Translations under genes and position numbers: made by a program
In this document: in pieces, positions 35,701 through 42,338 of the stretch
Layout of the letters: each line of letters starts with the position of its first letter
Position numbering within the stretch: position 1 is the stretch's first letter
The notes under the pieces: generated by a model
Told to the model about the DNA's origin: nothing
Seen by the model: the letters and a program-made list of their open reading frames with translations, nothing else
Databases searched by the model: none
From: Uloborus plumipes
Lineage: Eukaryota; Arthropoda; Arachnida; Araneae; Uloboridae
Assembly: GCA_038373865.1 (NCBI GenBank)
Contig: JAXGGA010002336.1
Span: forward strand, 1-64,000
Length of the DNA: 64,000 nucleotides
Direction of reading: 5' to 3'

Positions 35701-38700
35701 TTAAAGACAAACATAAATGGTTAATGAATAAAATTTAGCTTGCTCGTGAGCTTGAAGAGTCATTATGATAAAATCTTTGCATGTAATTCATTGTTGTCAG
35801 CCACGTTTAGGAACGAAAATCTTTATTGTCACCCATTTCTGCAATTGATCGCTAATTGGTCGCGATATGAATTAGCATCACGTCATCGAATAAATGCAGT
35901 AATGGGATCACAAATAAATAACTCCAAAACAATAATATTGCACATAACAATGAAGCAACCGAATTTTATCGAAGCCTAAATCGTATCCATCCACGTTTCC
36001 ACGTGCAGCGCTCACTTCGCGTTGAAGAAGGAGAAAAATCGGAATGCTGCCAGGTGTAAAACTCGGCGCATGCGCCTCTCTCTTATTGTGTGCGCTAATG
36101 ATCTTGACGGCGACAATGAGATATAAAGAACATCTTGACGCTGACAAGATTTATGCAAAATTGATATTGCAAGACAAAATCAATATTGATATGTCAAGAT
36201 GTATGCAAGATTGCATAAAGATTGTTAAACAAGATTGTTTTAACAATCTTTATGCAATCTTGAAATTGTAAGACGAAATCAATATTGATATGTCAGGATG
36301 TATATAAGATTGCATAAAGATTGTTATAACAATCTTTATGCAAGATTAAATACGCAATCTTGACGCTGTCAATACGATATCAAGATCCATCAAGATTGTT
36401 GCAAGAAGTTTTGCTTGTAGAGTAGTTTTCTGCTCTAATTCTTTTCATGTCTTTGTGAAATAATTCTTTCCCTCTTACTTTATTTATTAGACACTTCTTG
36501 TGAAGATATATTTAAAGAGATTATTGGAATCCAAAAATTGCTCTACATCTAACTCCTCGAGTTCCTTGTCAAGTAGTGTAAGTATTTTTTGCTATCATAT
36601 AAGATTACTTAAAAAAAAAAAAATCATTAGTCTATAATTTCACTTTAAAGTTATGCTGCCAATGCATGTGGTTTAATATTATTGACTATAAATTAAGTCA
36701 TATTTTGTCAGGAGTTGTTGATGGGGGAAAGCAATTGACTTCTCAATTGACGGGCCTGTTTCTCCCTTTCTTTTGTTTTTGGTTCAGTTTAACCGTATTG
36801 AAGTTCTTGAAATACTTATTTATTTGATTTACATTAAAACTACTTGTAAGTTATAAGCAGTAACATTAAGAGATAAGATGATACTATGTTAACTGTAATT
36901 TAGTTATTAAACTAAGTGTGAATATACTATTTATGCTTTTAAGAATTATTTTGCTCATTATGTTAATTCAAGATTTAAGTTGTAAAATTAAGAGAGCAGA
37001 TGGTCATAGTCCTGGTGAAAAAGCTTTTATATTTTAAAGATTGTTTTGAATAACTACTGACTGGCTGGTTATATTAACAAGAACACCGGATTTTTGCTTA
37101 TTGAATGATAGAATTGATAATTGTTGCACTGATTAATTTATTTTTGATGTTCAAGGTTAAAGAACGTTTTATAACTCGAAACTACTTTTTTGCGAATACT
37201 TCTCAAGACTTTTTTTTACTTAAAAAAAAAAGAAACACAGAACAATAAATTTGTTTTTTTTTTTTTTTTTTTTGAGCAAAAGCGCATTTTCTTGCAATGA
37301 TTAGCATGCTTAAACAGAGACATATCATTTAAGAGATGTATAAGAAAACAAAACGATGTTGACAGGAGTAAAATTTGCAGGGGACTTCAGACACTTGTTC
37401 CATGCTTTGAATGAACCATTTTTAAAGCAAAGGCAGAACTTATAGATGAAAAGCCATCTGACAAGTGACAAAGTTACGAGACGTACAAAAGCATGTCGTA
37501 TGTTGGATCTTTTCATATGTAATTCATTTCTTTTGTTTTGAAAAAGGGGCTCTTAAAACCTTGAAAGGCGAGTCTGCAGTTTTCTGCAAATTTTGCGCTT
37601 ATTAACTTAATTTTATTTTTTAAGCACAAAGGCTTTTTATTAAATTGTTATTCAACAGATAATGTTAAAAATGGAGTAGAAAATAATACTTTCTTATTAT
37701 TTTGAAATAAGTGTTAATCCTGGTTAAAAGTTAAAACAGGAGTTAATAAAAATTAGTCATTAAGTTTGAAATAATCCCACTGAATGTCTAAACTTATAAT
37801 TTTATGTGTTTGTCTTGCACTTTTAGTTTTATTCTTGCAAAAAGTCATTTGCTTGTAAAAAAAACTCTTTTTTAACAACATGTAACATGTTCTTATTTTT
37901 TGAATATTTTATTAATAAACCAAGCTTTGTTACTAATGATTTCACAAGTTGCTACTATTGTCCTACATTTTTGCCTTTTTTCTATTTAATCATTAAAAAA
38001 GCATTTTTATTCTAGATGATTTCTTTTGCATCATTGTTTGGATCAAGACCATTGTGGTTGAACGAAATGCCTCCATTTTATGGTATCTTATATTTTTCTC
38101 CGTCTAAAAAGAACAGAAACTTGTGTCAAAATTGCTTCTTCTTATTATTATTGTTATTGCATTTTGAGTATAATAATTTGTGATTTTCTTCAAGGCAAGG
38201 GGATTTCAAGAACTTGCATACTCACATCTAGTTCCAATGATAATGTTGCAGATTCTTGTTGTTGTTGGAATTGTAATGAAGACTTACTAAGATTACAAGT
38301 AATGTTTATACATTCAGTTTATTATAATTGATTTTTTCAAATGATTTGTTTTCCTACCAAAAGATCTCCCACTTTAATTAATTTGCAGTAAAAACACGTA
38401 AGATTTGTTTCTGTTTGGCTTTTAAATTTGATTGAAAGGATTTTGCTTTGTTAAATCTTACTAGAAATTATGTATTGTAACTTTGAATGAAAGGAAAAAA
38501 AATTAGATTTCTTTCTCTTCATTTAAAAGTTTTCTTTTTAATACACTTTTATTAGTTTCACTTGCGGGTTCGTATGCAACTCTGAATAAAAGATAAAATT
38601 CACATTCTTTACTTCTCACTTTCTTAACACGGACTATTATTAATACTAAAGACTAAACTATATTACTTGTTGATTTGTGAGTATTATAAGTATTTCAGTT

Positions 38701-41700
38701 GTTTGTATGCAACTCTGAATAAAAGATAAAATTCATGTTCTTCGCAAATATAAAAGTAATATTTTTTACTATTATTAATACTAAAGGCTAAACTATATTA
38801 TGTAAACTATATTACTTATATTGCATGTTGATGTATTATAAGAGCATCTAAAAGCGTACTTATTATTTTTTTAAAACTAATTAAAGATTATTAATTATAA
38901 CAAACAGAATTAATTAAAATTTGCACTTTTAGTCTCTATTATCATTCTTGGGATCAAACGAAGAAGTTAAAGGACTGGTTCTGGAGTTTTTATACTCAGC
39001 GAAAGAAAAAAAGACTGACTGGGTGAGTTTGGAAGTTATGTGTTCAAACGAAGCTCAAGCCATTAAAATATTAATAGGAATGTCACCAAAAGCCTTGCTT
39101 CCTTATGCAAAGGACAACATTGGCAGTGACCAGAAAAAGGTGAACATGTTCTTATTATTTTCATTTTTTCTGTTACTTAAAACTTCTATCTTTAAAGCTT
39201 TTTAAATTTCATATGCAGGCTGCTTTTATTATAATTGGTATGCAATGTGCTTAAGGTTGTTACAGGATTTAAAAAAGCTTGAAATAAGGGAATACATGTT
39301 TAAATAAAATGTGATCAAAAATCGTAAAAGGTTTGAGGGTTTTAATTGAACACTTAATAAATAAATATCTATCTCAATCCGAAAACTTTAAAGAATGTTT
39401 TTTCCTGCGTGGGAAAAAATTCTGGGTGATACTCTTAGTTGGAACAAACCTAGCCTGAGCATTGGGAAGGCTACACAGATTTTATTTACAGCATTAGGCT
39501 ACTTCCAGGTTAGGTTTGTCCCAACTATAGAGACAAATTTAGATAGAAAAAGTAAGAGGTTTACCTACTGATAGTAGCTGGCAATAATGTTGGAAATCTC
39601 ATAAAGGCTCTGCAGGATGTAAACACAAATTTAAACATAAAATCATCAAACTAGAACCTAAGTGTATCAGAAAAAGAAGTGGCCTGTTGAACTTTTAAAT
39701 TTTATCTCCTCTTTTCTTAAATTGTTTTTCAATAAGTTTGGAAGTTTTTGGACTATCGTCAAAATTTCCATATCAAATTGTTAAGTAATAAGCAACCTGC
39801 ATCATACATTTATTTTTCTTTCTTTCTTTCTCTGTTTTATTTTTTAAACTAAAAATTCTAAAATTTAAGTGAAATCTATAAAAATCCTAATCACATCATT
39901 AGAATGCTACCAGGTTAGGTTTGCCTGGCAGCCTAACCTAAGGGATTGTTATTTAACAATACCTTAATTTAATACTATTGCACAAATTTCTGTTTTAGTC
40001 AATTAAAAACTTAAAAAGTATTTTGTCTTGCTTAGGAAACAATTTTGGTGTCATACTTGGAATTTTTTTTTTTTTTTTTTTTTTGAACATTAAAAAAGAT
40101 AATGAAAAATATAAAGAATAAAAGTTAAGAGTTATGTCAGTAAAACTTGAAGGAAAAACAGATAAACAATTAAGGTAAGCTTGTGAAATAGTTTTTTTTA
40201 AGTTTCTAGCTTTTAAGATCCAGATATAACATTTTCTTCAGCAAACTTGATGACTTGATATTGTTTGCAAAATTATTTATATTGGTGTTGTTGTGCTTTC
40301 AAAACTTGCTATGTGCATTTATACCAAATCTTCAGAAAGCAGAGAAAAAATTATCAGTTTGAATTTCCTTAATTTAAAACTTTTAAATCCAATTTCAGTT
40401 TTAGCATGTTTAATGTTCGGGATCAGTTTGGACATTTATTTTCTCAATATTTTCGCACATTTATTTTCATATAGTGCATTTAGAGACGCAGTTTTTGTTG
40501 CATTTGCTTTGCAGATTTTTAACAAACAGCAGAATGGGGATCCAAAAGCCAAAAAGCATTTTGTCTTAGCAATAATTTGTTTTCAGCGTGATCGAATGAA
40601 TGACATTCAAATATTGCTTTAGATATCTTATTGGATTTATGATAGATGTTATTTCTACTTCAAAGATTTATATCTATTTCACTTTAAACTTTTTATTTTA
40701 GTGGTGCACTCTGTTTTCCTTACTACATGAACATATGAAACGACTTCAAGATGAGGATCCTCAGTTAGAGGAATATTCACAAACATTCCACGGTTAGTGA
40801 ATCTTCCCATATTCATTGTTTTCTGTAAAAGTTGTTCACGACTTGAGCAATCATCTTTCTCTCCCATAAATACAGTGCATCCGGCATAAGATTGTATTGG
40901 CAGACAGCATGTATGCTCTAAGTAACGTATTAATAAACTCCCACCTATAACTGTGCATTATACTTGCAGATATCCATTTCTTATTTATGCATCTGATAGC
41001 ATAAATAATGATTACTGATTTGTAATGAGCATTAATTATTACAGGCAGTGTTGAAAGCTTTGTGAATGTATATTGTCCACCGGGCCCAGATTTGTATGGA
41101 ATGTACTGCACATTCTTGAGTTTTACTACTGTAAAAAAATAACTTATAATACTACACTGCTGATATGCATTTCTTATTTATGCATCTGGTAGCATTTATA
41201 ATGAGTATTAATTATTACAGGCAGTGTTGAAAGCTTTATGAATGTTGTCCACCACCCAGAATTGTATGGAATGCTCTGTACATCGCTGATTTTTAGTACT
41301 GTAAAAAATAACTGTTATAATACTAACAATATCACCTTTAGGCGTAATACTTACCTGGAGAGTAGGGGCTTTGATATGGAGAGATCATATATACCAAAGA
41401 AAGTTACGTTTTAGAAATTTTCTATTAAGGAGTGTAGAGTATTTTTGTGCTCTGGACTAATATGACATTCTTAAGGCAACTCTGACTATTGAGTCAAGTC
41501 TAATAATAAATTATTACCTTTTGGTCTGCTTTTCAAAGGAAGAAATTCAAAATGGTTAGGCACAAATTTGCATTGAAAATTGCATGTTCATTTTTCTAAA
41601 TTACAAGAAAGGGTAAAAACACTATACAATTTCACCAGAAAACAACAAAAACCACAGCCACTTATATGTAAATACGTTGATTTCTCAAAATCGGGCCCCC

Positions 41701-42281
41701 CTAAATGACGGGCCTGATTAAAATAAAAGATTCAGAAGTCATGGTAGCTACATTCATTTCATATTAAAAGCATATGAATTAAAATTATCAACAGAAATCA
41801 CCATTAAACGTTTATCATTTATTATAATCAATCATGGTTATTGTTATCAAATCCTTTGCGTCCAAATGTGATCATGAAAATGTGATCATGATAAGCGGCG
41901 TCAACAAACTGTATTGTTAATTGTTGTCTTGTCTATATAAACAAGAAGAAAACTAAAACCTGATGAGGCTTAGTTGCTTTATTTACTATTGCAATATTTG
42001 GCACTGGAATGCTGTATAAACTGTTTTCTATTAAAAATATGTTTTTTGTTACATAGCAGTCGTAAATAAAGCTTGAGAAATCCTTTCTTTCATTTACAGG
42101 TGTATTATGCCATCTAGCTGAAACTTTGAAACCAGTTGAATTTCTTGGTCTGTTACCACAAGGGGAAAATCCAGTGTTTTTACCACATGTGAAAAGATGC
42201 ATTGAAAAACACCAAGCTGATCAACTGAAAAACAAAATTGTTTCTCTTGGACAAGAAATCAAGTCAATGATGCTTCATTAG
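11563..42281 (+). CDS. HPS3: HPS3 orthologue, BLOC-2 complex subunit (23-exon model)
   Basis: HPS3 joins HPS5 and HPS6 in cytosolic BLOC-2, which directs endosomal tubules to lysosome-related organelles. Joined exons: 11563-11773, 12905-13768, 16413-16750, 18481-18611, 20110-20182, 22749-22918, 26265-26364, 26463-26555, 29203-29299, 29385-29430, 29920-29972, 30559-30586, 30640-30796, 31654-31728, 33497-33595, 33681-33750, 33856-33893, 36491-36577, 38016-38082, 38195-38298, 38933-39139, 40702-40792, 42100-42281. The total is 3381 nt, exactly 1127 codons, against about 1004 residues in human. Landmarks recalled from vertebrate HPS3 and seen here: a Gly-Asn-Tyr-Val-Ala segment early on, LHLLPFYVSG (human LQLLPIYQTG), LLSEAHMILR (human LLSEAHLLVR), VPYYHLSGLS (human LPYYKMSGLS), IKILIGMSPKALLPYA (human [16 protein letters not shown]), and a C-terminal FLPHV block. 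The start ATG has a good context (aaaATGG) and matches the family N-terminus. Exons 9-12 are the least certain part. Confidence 0.92.
12905..13768 (+). CDS. HPS3: HPS3 exon 2 (residues 71-358), main N-terminal exon
   Basis: At 864 nt this is the largest exon. The acceptor is a long T tract followed by GCAG. It encodes GNYVATIETKA, VELPLEQSAIYIACC (human IEMPLSEAPLCISCC), YFACMSENAVHIFKL (human YVAVMSDLEVLIVKL) and LHLLPFYVSG. It lies in the N-terminal region predicted to fold as a beta-propeller. The segment aligned with the human clathrin-binding LLDFE box reads FHDFD here (about residues 175-179). Donor CAG|GTAAAT, phase 1. Confidence 0.93.
13822..14064. mobile_element. 243-bp TTAA MITE in HPS3 intron 2
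   Basis: TTAA at 13818-13821 and 14065-14068. Termini CCCTTTGAAGCAGAA and TTCTGCGTCAAAGGG (one mismatch). It starts about 50 bp after the exon 2 donor. The interior has an inverted word GGACACTGGTGTCC. It is a different family from the 229-bp MITE. Confidence 0.85.
14137..14280 (+). pseudogene. CR1-like non-LTR retrotransposon fragment (RT C-terminal end)
   Basis: One frame reads LLERVQRRHTRVIRVLPDLD, then a stop, then RLNTYILEQKRGRVEVIRMF. This follows the conserved C-terminal pattern of CR1-type reverse transcriptases (LERVQRRAT...RLRRL...LE.RR.RGDLIE.F). It is only a short piece in HPS3 intron 2. Confidence 0.75.
14343..15252. mobile_element. hAT-type element, 910 bp, HPS3 intron 2
   Basis: Termini CAGGGCCGCCG and CGGCGACCCTG are flanked by the identical 8-bp duplication CATGGATG (14335-14342, 15253-15260). 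Two G tracts sit near the ends. No transposase is recognisable. Confidence 0.88.
16413..16750 (+). CDS. HPS3: HPS3 exon 3 (residues 359-471)
   Basis: Acceptor TTTTTTAG, donor AAT|GTAAGT. It encodes a Ser-rich linker, then IGCFFSTPQEGFLYDI, which aligns with the human SLFCFFSLPHVGYLYMV, and ETSLLHALTDTGLETYTV, which aligns with the human PQFLHVITSNNLQCFTV. It enters in phase 1 and leaves in phase 0. Confidence 0.92.
18481..18611 (+). CDS. HPS3: HPS3 exon 4 (residues 472-514)
   Basis: Acceptor ATTATTTTAG, donor AATGT|GTAAGC (phase 2). The peptide VCLLGLRPFLGVDHLSMSEN followed by HLILISS aligns with the human [20 protein letters not shown] and HIILLTK. Confidence 0.9.
20110..20182 (+). CDS. HPS3: HPS3 exon 5 (residues 515-539)
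   Basis: This is a short exon with acceptor TCTTTTTAG and donor TTG|GTAAAT. It encodes LYSLRKPSVVQVFSDL, corresponding to the human LYIVNTISPVQLYKEM. It enters in phase 2 and leaves in phase 0. Confidence 0.88.
20289..21009. mobile_element. hAT-type element, 721 bp, HPS3 intron 5
   Basis: The termini are TAGGAATGCAATGATAAGC and a right end AATCGGTGCATCCCTA. They are flanked by GTATTAAT (20281-20288) and GTATTAGT (21010-21017), an 8-bp TSD with one change. Repeated CGATTAATCGG-type words form subterminal inverted repeats. A right-end relative is at about 33095-33142. Confidence 0.75.
21320..21370. repeat. Left end of a CAGGC-family hAT MITE, truncated
   Basis: It starts CAGGCCCGTCATTTAGGGGG, the inverse of the right end of the family. 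No matching second end occurs before the next element at 21545. Confidence 0.5.
21545..21954. mobile_element. hAT-type MITE, 410 bp, HPS3 intron 5
   Basis: Termini CAGAGGCGG and CCGCCTCTG are flanked by identical GTTTATAC (21537-21544, 21955-21962). The interior is G/C-rich with GGGGGCCCC words and has no coding. Confidence 0.92.
22222..22672. mobile_element. hAT-type MITE, 451 bp, HPS3 intron 5
   Basis: Termini CAGGGCC and GGCCTG are flanked by AATGTGAA (22214-22221) and AATGTGAG (22673-22680). ATGCCCAGGGCAC words occur near both ends. Confidence 0.7.
22749..22918 (+). CDS. HPS3: HPS3 exon 6 (residues 540-595)
   Basis: Acceptor TTTTTCAG, donor TGCTG|GTAAGT (phase 2). It encodes YYHLLSEAHMILRIEIF, then KEIEALFRKSCLLLADY. 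This is one of the clearest matches to the family (human IHLLSEAHLLVRAAL and ELLEAFKESCGHLGDCY). Confidence 0.93.
22919..25640. other. HPS3 intron 6, first part
   Basis: It is AT-rich intronic DNA. A 113-codon open frame at 23223-23564 has no recognisable domain and I do not call it. No element with both ends was seen in this part. Confidence 0.6.
25641..26264 (+). repeat. Two copies of a dispersed repeat in direct orientation, reaching the exon 7 acceptor
   Basis: Copy A (about 25641-26085, interrupted by a MITE at 25760-25933) and copy B (about 26095-26264) share about 150 bp at high identity. Landmarks are GGCTATTCCTG, CAGAATAAGGACGAAACTGC and GGTGTAATTGCTTCAGTTCT. Copy B ends in the polypyrimidine tract and AG of HPS3 exon 7. 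The repeat class is unknown to me. Confidence 0.8.
25760..25933. mobile_element. hAT-type MITE, 174 bp, CAGGC family
   Basis: The left end CAGGGACGTAATTT and right end AAATGACAGGCCTG are flanked by identical GTTCTGCC (25752-25759, 25934-25941). The duplicated target is GTTCTGCC of the host repeat, and copy B of that repeat preserves the empty site. Confidence 0.9.
26265..26364 (+). CDS. HPS3: HPS3 exon 7 (residues 596-629)
   Basis: Acceptor TTCATCCTCAG, donor GAG|GTATGG. It encodes AVPYYHLSGLSPESVVQRMF, matching the human TLPYYKMSGLSMAEVLART. It enters in phase 2 and leaves in phase 0. The sequence directly upstream of the acceptor belongs to a duplicated repeat unit, described separately. 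Confidence 0.92.
26463..26555 (+). CDS. HPS3: HPS3 exon 8 (residues 630-660)
   Basis: The 98-bp intron before it ends TTTTTGTCTAG. Donor CAG|GTATTA. The exon is exactly 31 codons in phase 0, encoding MIHYMNSVLFDEESGASL, equivalent to the human GLIFYINHSLYENLDEEL. Confidence 0.9.
27393..28692 (-). mobile_element. 5'-truncated non-LTR retrotransposon, antisense in HPS3 intron 8
   Basis: A perfect 12-bp duplication TAAGTAAACTTT flanks it (27381-27392, 28693-28704). The minus strand carries the C-terminal part of a Jockey/I/R1-type ORF2 with RNase H. The 3' end on the minus strand finishes in a short TTCA repeat. A related 3' end is at about 49640-49890. Confidence 0.92.
27629..28633 (-). pseudogene. 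Non-LTR ORF2 C-terminus: RNase H domain
   Basis: There are 334 open codons. The RNase H catalytic positions are visible: D in IWFTDDSKT, E in VYQAEVLAI, D in KIFSDSQAAL, and the HRNIDGNEVADQLAK motif. The sequence before it fits the region between RT and RNase H. A frameshift near 27640-27660 moves the end into another frame, where a Cys/His motif continues (CRGCLE, then SSGHVLCEC) down to 27481. It is 5' truncated, so it is not functional. Confidence 0.9.
29203..29299 (+). CDS. HPS3: HPS3 exon 9 (residues 661-692), GC donor proposed
   Basis: Acceptor AATTTTTTCCAG. It encodes ALSDGILLSYSEESPEMLWK, then IILCSNFSGYKI, aligned with the human HILCSPSMKNI. No GT donor after this homology gives the phase needed by the next exon. 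A GC donor (ATAG|GCAACC) does, and leads into an 85-bp intron. Without splicing the frame stops at 29359-29361. The start is secure and the end is inferred. Confidence 0.75.
29385..29430 (+). CDS. HPS3: HPS3 exon 10 (residues 693-707)
   Basis: This is a 46-nt exon with acceptor TTCTCTTACAG and donor ACA|GTATGT. The only open frame encodes KAILILKRRLTSKRQ, with the charge and hydrophobic pattern of the human LTAMSYLRKLDTSGF. It enters in phase 1 and leaves in phase 2. Confidence 0.7.
29920..29972 (+). CDS. HPS3: HPS3 exon 11 (residues 708-725), 3' end tentative
   Basis: Acceptor TTTTCTTCTAG. The frame VTKDELILLTAWKNGAL aligns with the human SSILVTLTKAAVALKMG. If the exon is not spliced it runs to TGA at 30011-30013. 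I end it at CTTG|GTGAAA (phase 1), after which the homology fades. Confidence 0.6.
30559..30586 (+). CDS. HPS3: HPS3 exon 12, proposed 28-nt micro-exon
   Basis: The flanking exons leave phase 1 and need phase 2, so a piece of 3n+1 nt is required between them. A 28-nt segment after a strong acceptor (TTCTTCAATTCTGCAG) and before TTG|GTACAT fits and encodes about nine residues (VCAKIIFCN). Its length also suits the spacing in human HPS3. It was placed by phase rather than by clear homology. Confidence 0.4.
30640..30796 (+). CDS. HPS3: HPS3 exon 13 (residues 735-787)
   Basis: Acceptor CATAAAAG, donor AAG|GTAGAT. It encodes TKIVNVREFDYLFSPLSP, aligned with the human MKLVCGFILEPRLL region, then TTALVYMLILKGSTDAAENM. 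A shorter version using the internal TTTTTAG acceptor (exon from 30690) would have the same phase, so alternative acceptor use is possible. Confidence 0.75.
31654..31728 (+). CDS. HPS3: HPS3 exon 14 (residues 788-812)
   Basis: Acceptor TTTTTTTTAACAG, donor AAA|GTAAGT. It is exactly 25 codons in phase 0. It encodes ADLVTVLTNVHTKLWNGKNL, in the alpha-helical C-terminal half that corresponds to the human IPQLLVDFWEAQLVACL. Confidence 0.85.
32655..32883 (-). mobile_element. 229-bp TTAA MITE, copy 2 (HPS3 intron 14)
   Basis: TTAA on both sides (32651-32654, 32884-32887). It has the same length as copy 1 and high identity on the opposite strand. The short open frames in both copies are by-products of the repeat. 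Confidence 0.88.
33095..33142. repeat. Fragment of the TAATCGG/GCATCC hAT family
   Basis: TCATTAATCGGTAATCGGCC and ATTGGTGCATCC match the end of the element at 20289-21009. The other end was not found. Confidence 0.45.
33497..33595 (+). CDS. HPS3: HPS3 exon 15 (residues 813-845)
   Basis: Acceptor TTTTCCTCTCAAG, donor CAA|GTAACC. It is 33 codons in phase 0. It encodes RPDAFVELLLNDVDDKTLK, then VPEVLDILQ, a helical segment typical of the solenoid part of the family. Confidence 0.85.
33681..33750 (+). CDS. HPS3: HPS3 exon 16 (residues 846-868)
   Basis: It follows an 85-bp intron ending TTGTTTTTCAG. Donor AGTG|GTAATA (phase 1). It encodes NDSPNVELHKVSLLKEFLEA and VLS. Homology to vertebrates is weak here, but the frame and splice sites are consistent with the exons on both sides. 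Confidence 0.82.
33856..33893 (+). CDS. HPS3: HPS3 exon 17 (residues 869-881), 38-nt exon
   Basis: Acceptor TTATTTGCAG, donor TTG|GTATGT. It encodes DKKIMPDVGSSVL. It enters in phase 1 and leaves in phase 0. It is very short, but both splice sites are strong and the phases fit both neighbours. Confidence 0.75.
34757..36417. mobile_element. TIR element with dense CAAGATTG/CAATCTTG subterminal arrays, HPS3 intron 17
   Basis: A 17-bp inverted repeat CAAGCAAAACTTCTTGC lies at the two ends. The first about 350 bp and last about 340 bp are packed with CAAGATTG-like words on both strands, often as palindromic pairs such as GCATAAAGATTGTTATAAC and TCAAGATCTTGA. The middle (about 35110-36080) is ordinary AT-rich sequence without a transposase. 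The TSD is not clear. Short open frames at 35740-36271 are not supported. Confidence 0.75.
36491..36577 (+). CDS. HPS3: HPS3 exon 18 (residues 882-910)
   Basis: Acceptor TATTTATTAG, donor AGT|GTAAGT. It encodes TLLVKIYLKRLLESKN, which resembles the human FFKLTSQYIWRLSKR, then a Ser-rich run (STSNSSSSLSSS) that may be a flexible loop. Confidence 0.83.
38016..38082 (+). CDS. HPS3: HPS3 exon 19 (residues 911-932)
   Basis: Acceptor TTTTTATTCTAG, donor TATG|GTATCT (phase 1). It encodes MISFASLFGSRPLWLNEMPP and FY, aligned with the human LINACSHYGLIYPWVHVV. Confidence 0.85.
38195..38298 (+). CDS. HPS3: HPS3 exon 20 (residues 933-967)
   Basis: Acceptor GATTTTCTTCAAG, donor CAA|GTAATG. It contains a Cys-rich stretch (SCCCWNCNEDLLRLQ). 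The end matches the human NYTEDLSKLQ. The cysteine cluster is not known to me as a family feature. Confidence 0.86.
38568..38840 (+). repeat. Tandem duplication, about 135-bp unit, HPS3 intron 20
   Basis: The unit beginning GTATGCAACTCTGAATAAAA occurs at about 38571 and again at about 38705. Both copies continue through a TATTAATACTAAAG word into an ATTATAAG end. The copies differ by small indels. Confidence 0.75.
38933..39139 (+). CDS. HPS3: HPS3 exon 21 (residues 968-1036), C-terminal core
   Basis: Acceptor GCACTTTTAG, donor AAG|GTGAAC. It is 69 codons in phase 0. It encodes SLLSFLGSNEEVKGLVLEFL and QAIKILIGMSPKALLPYAKD. The second block is one of the best family matches (human [20 protein letters not shown]). 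Confidence 0.93.
40702..40792 (+). CDS. HPS3: HPS3 exon 22 (residues 1037-1066)
   Basis: Acceptor TTTTATTTTAG, donor CACG|GTTAGT (phase 1). It begins with WCTLFSLLHEHMKRLQ, matching the human LWWKKLLPELCQRIK, and ends EEYSQTFHG. Confidence 0.92.
40965..41335 (+). repeat. Tandem duplication, about 190-bp unit, HPS3 intron 22
   Basis: Two diverged copies share CATTTCTTATTTATGCATCT, TATTACAGGCAGTGTTGAAA and TTGTATGGAATG. The CAG in each could act as an acceptor, but no frame follows. Confidence 0.8.
41580..41716. repeat. Partial CAGGC-family hAT MITE (right end), HPS3 intron 22
   Basis: The segment ACAACAAAAACCACAGCCAC through CCCCTAAATGACGGGCCTG matches the right half of the copy at 58625-58796. 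A matching left end with a TSD was not found. Confidence 0.6.
42100..42281 (+). CDS. HPS3: HPS3 exon 23, last coding exon (residues 1067-1126)
   Basis: Acceptor TTCATTTACAG. It encodes VLCHLAETLKPVEFLGLLPQ, then GENPVFLPHVKRCIEKH, matching the human VAVELELKDFMNVLPEDG and FFLPYLLYC. A charged tail of about 25 residues follows before TAG at 42279-42281. The lysine-rich C-terminal end of human HPS3 is replaced by a tail ending SMMLH. Confidence 0.94.
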
Positions 42282-42338
42282 TGTTCTGTAATTTACTTAA
42301 ATCACATATTTGAATTAATCATGGAATTCATTCAATTA

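Noticed and set aside
36044..36271. Frame starting MLPGVKLGACASLLLCALMI, resembling a signal peptide
   Set aside because: It runs into the CAAGATTG array, so the C-terminal half is repeat translation. The hydrophobic start is probably chance.
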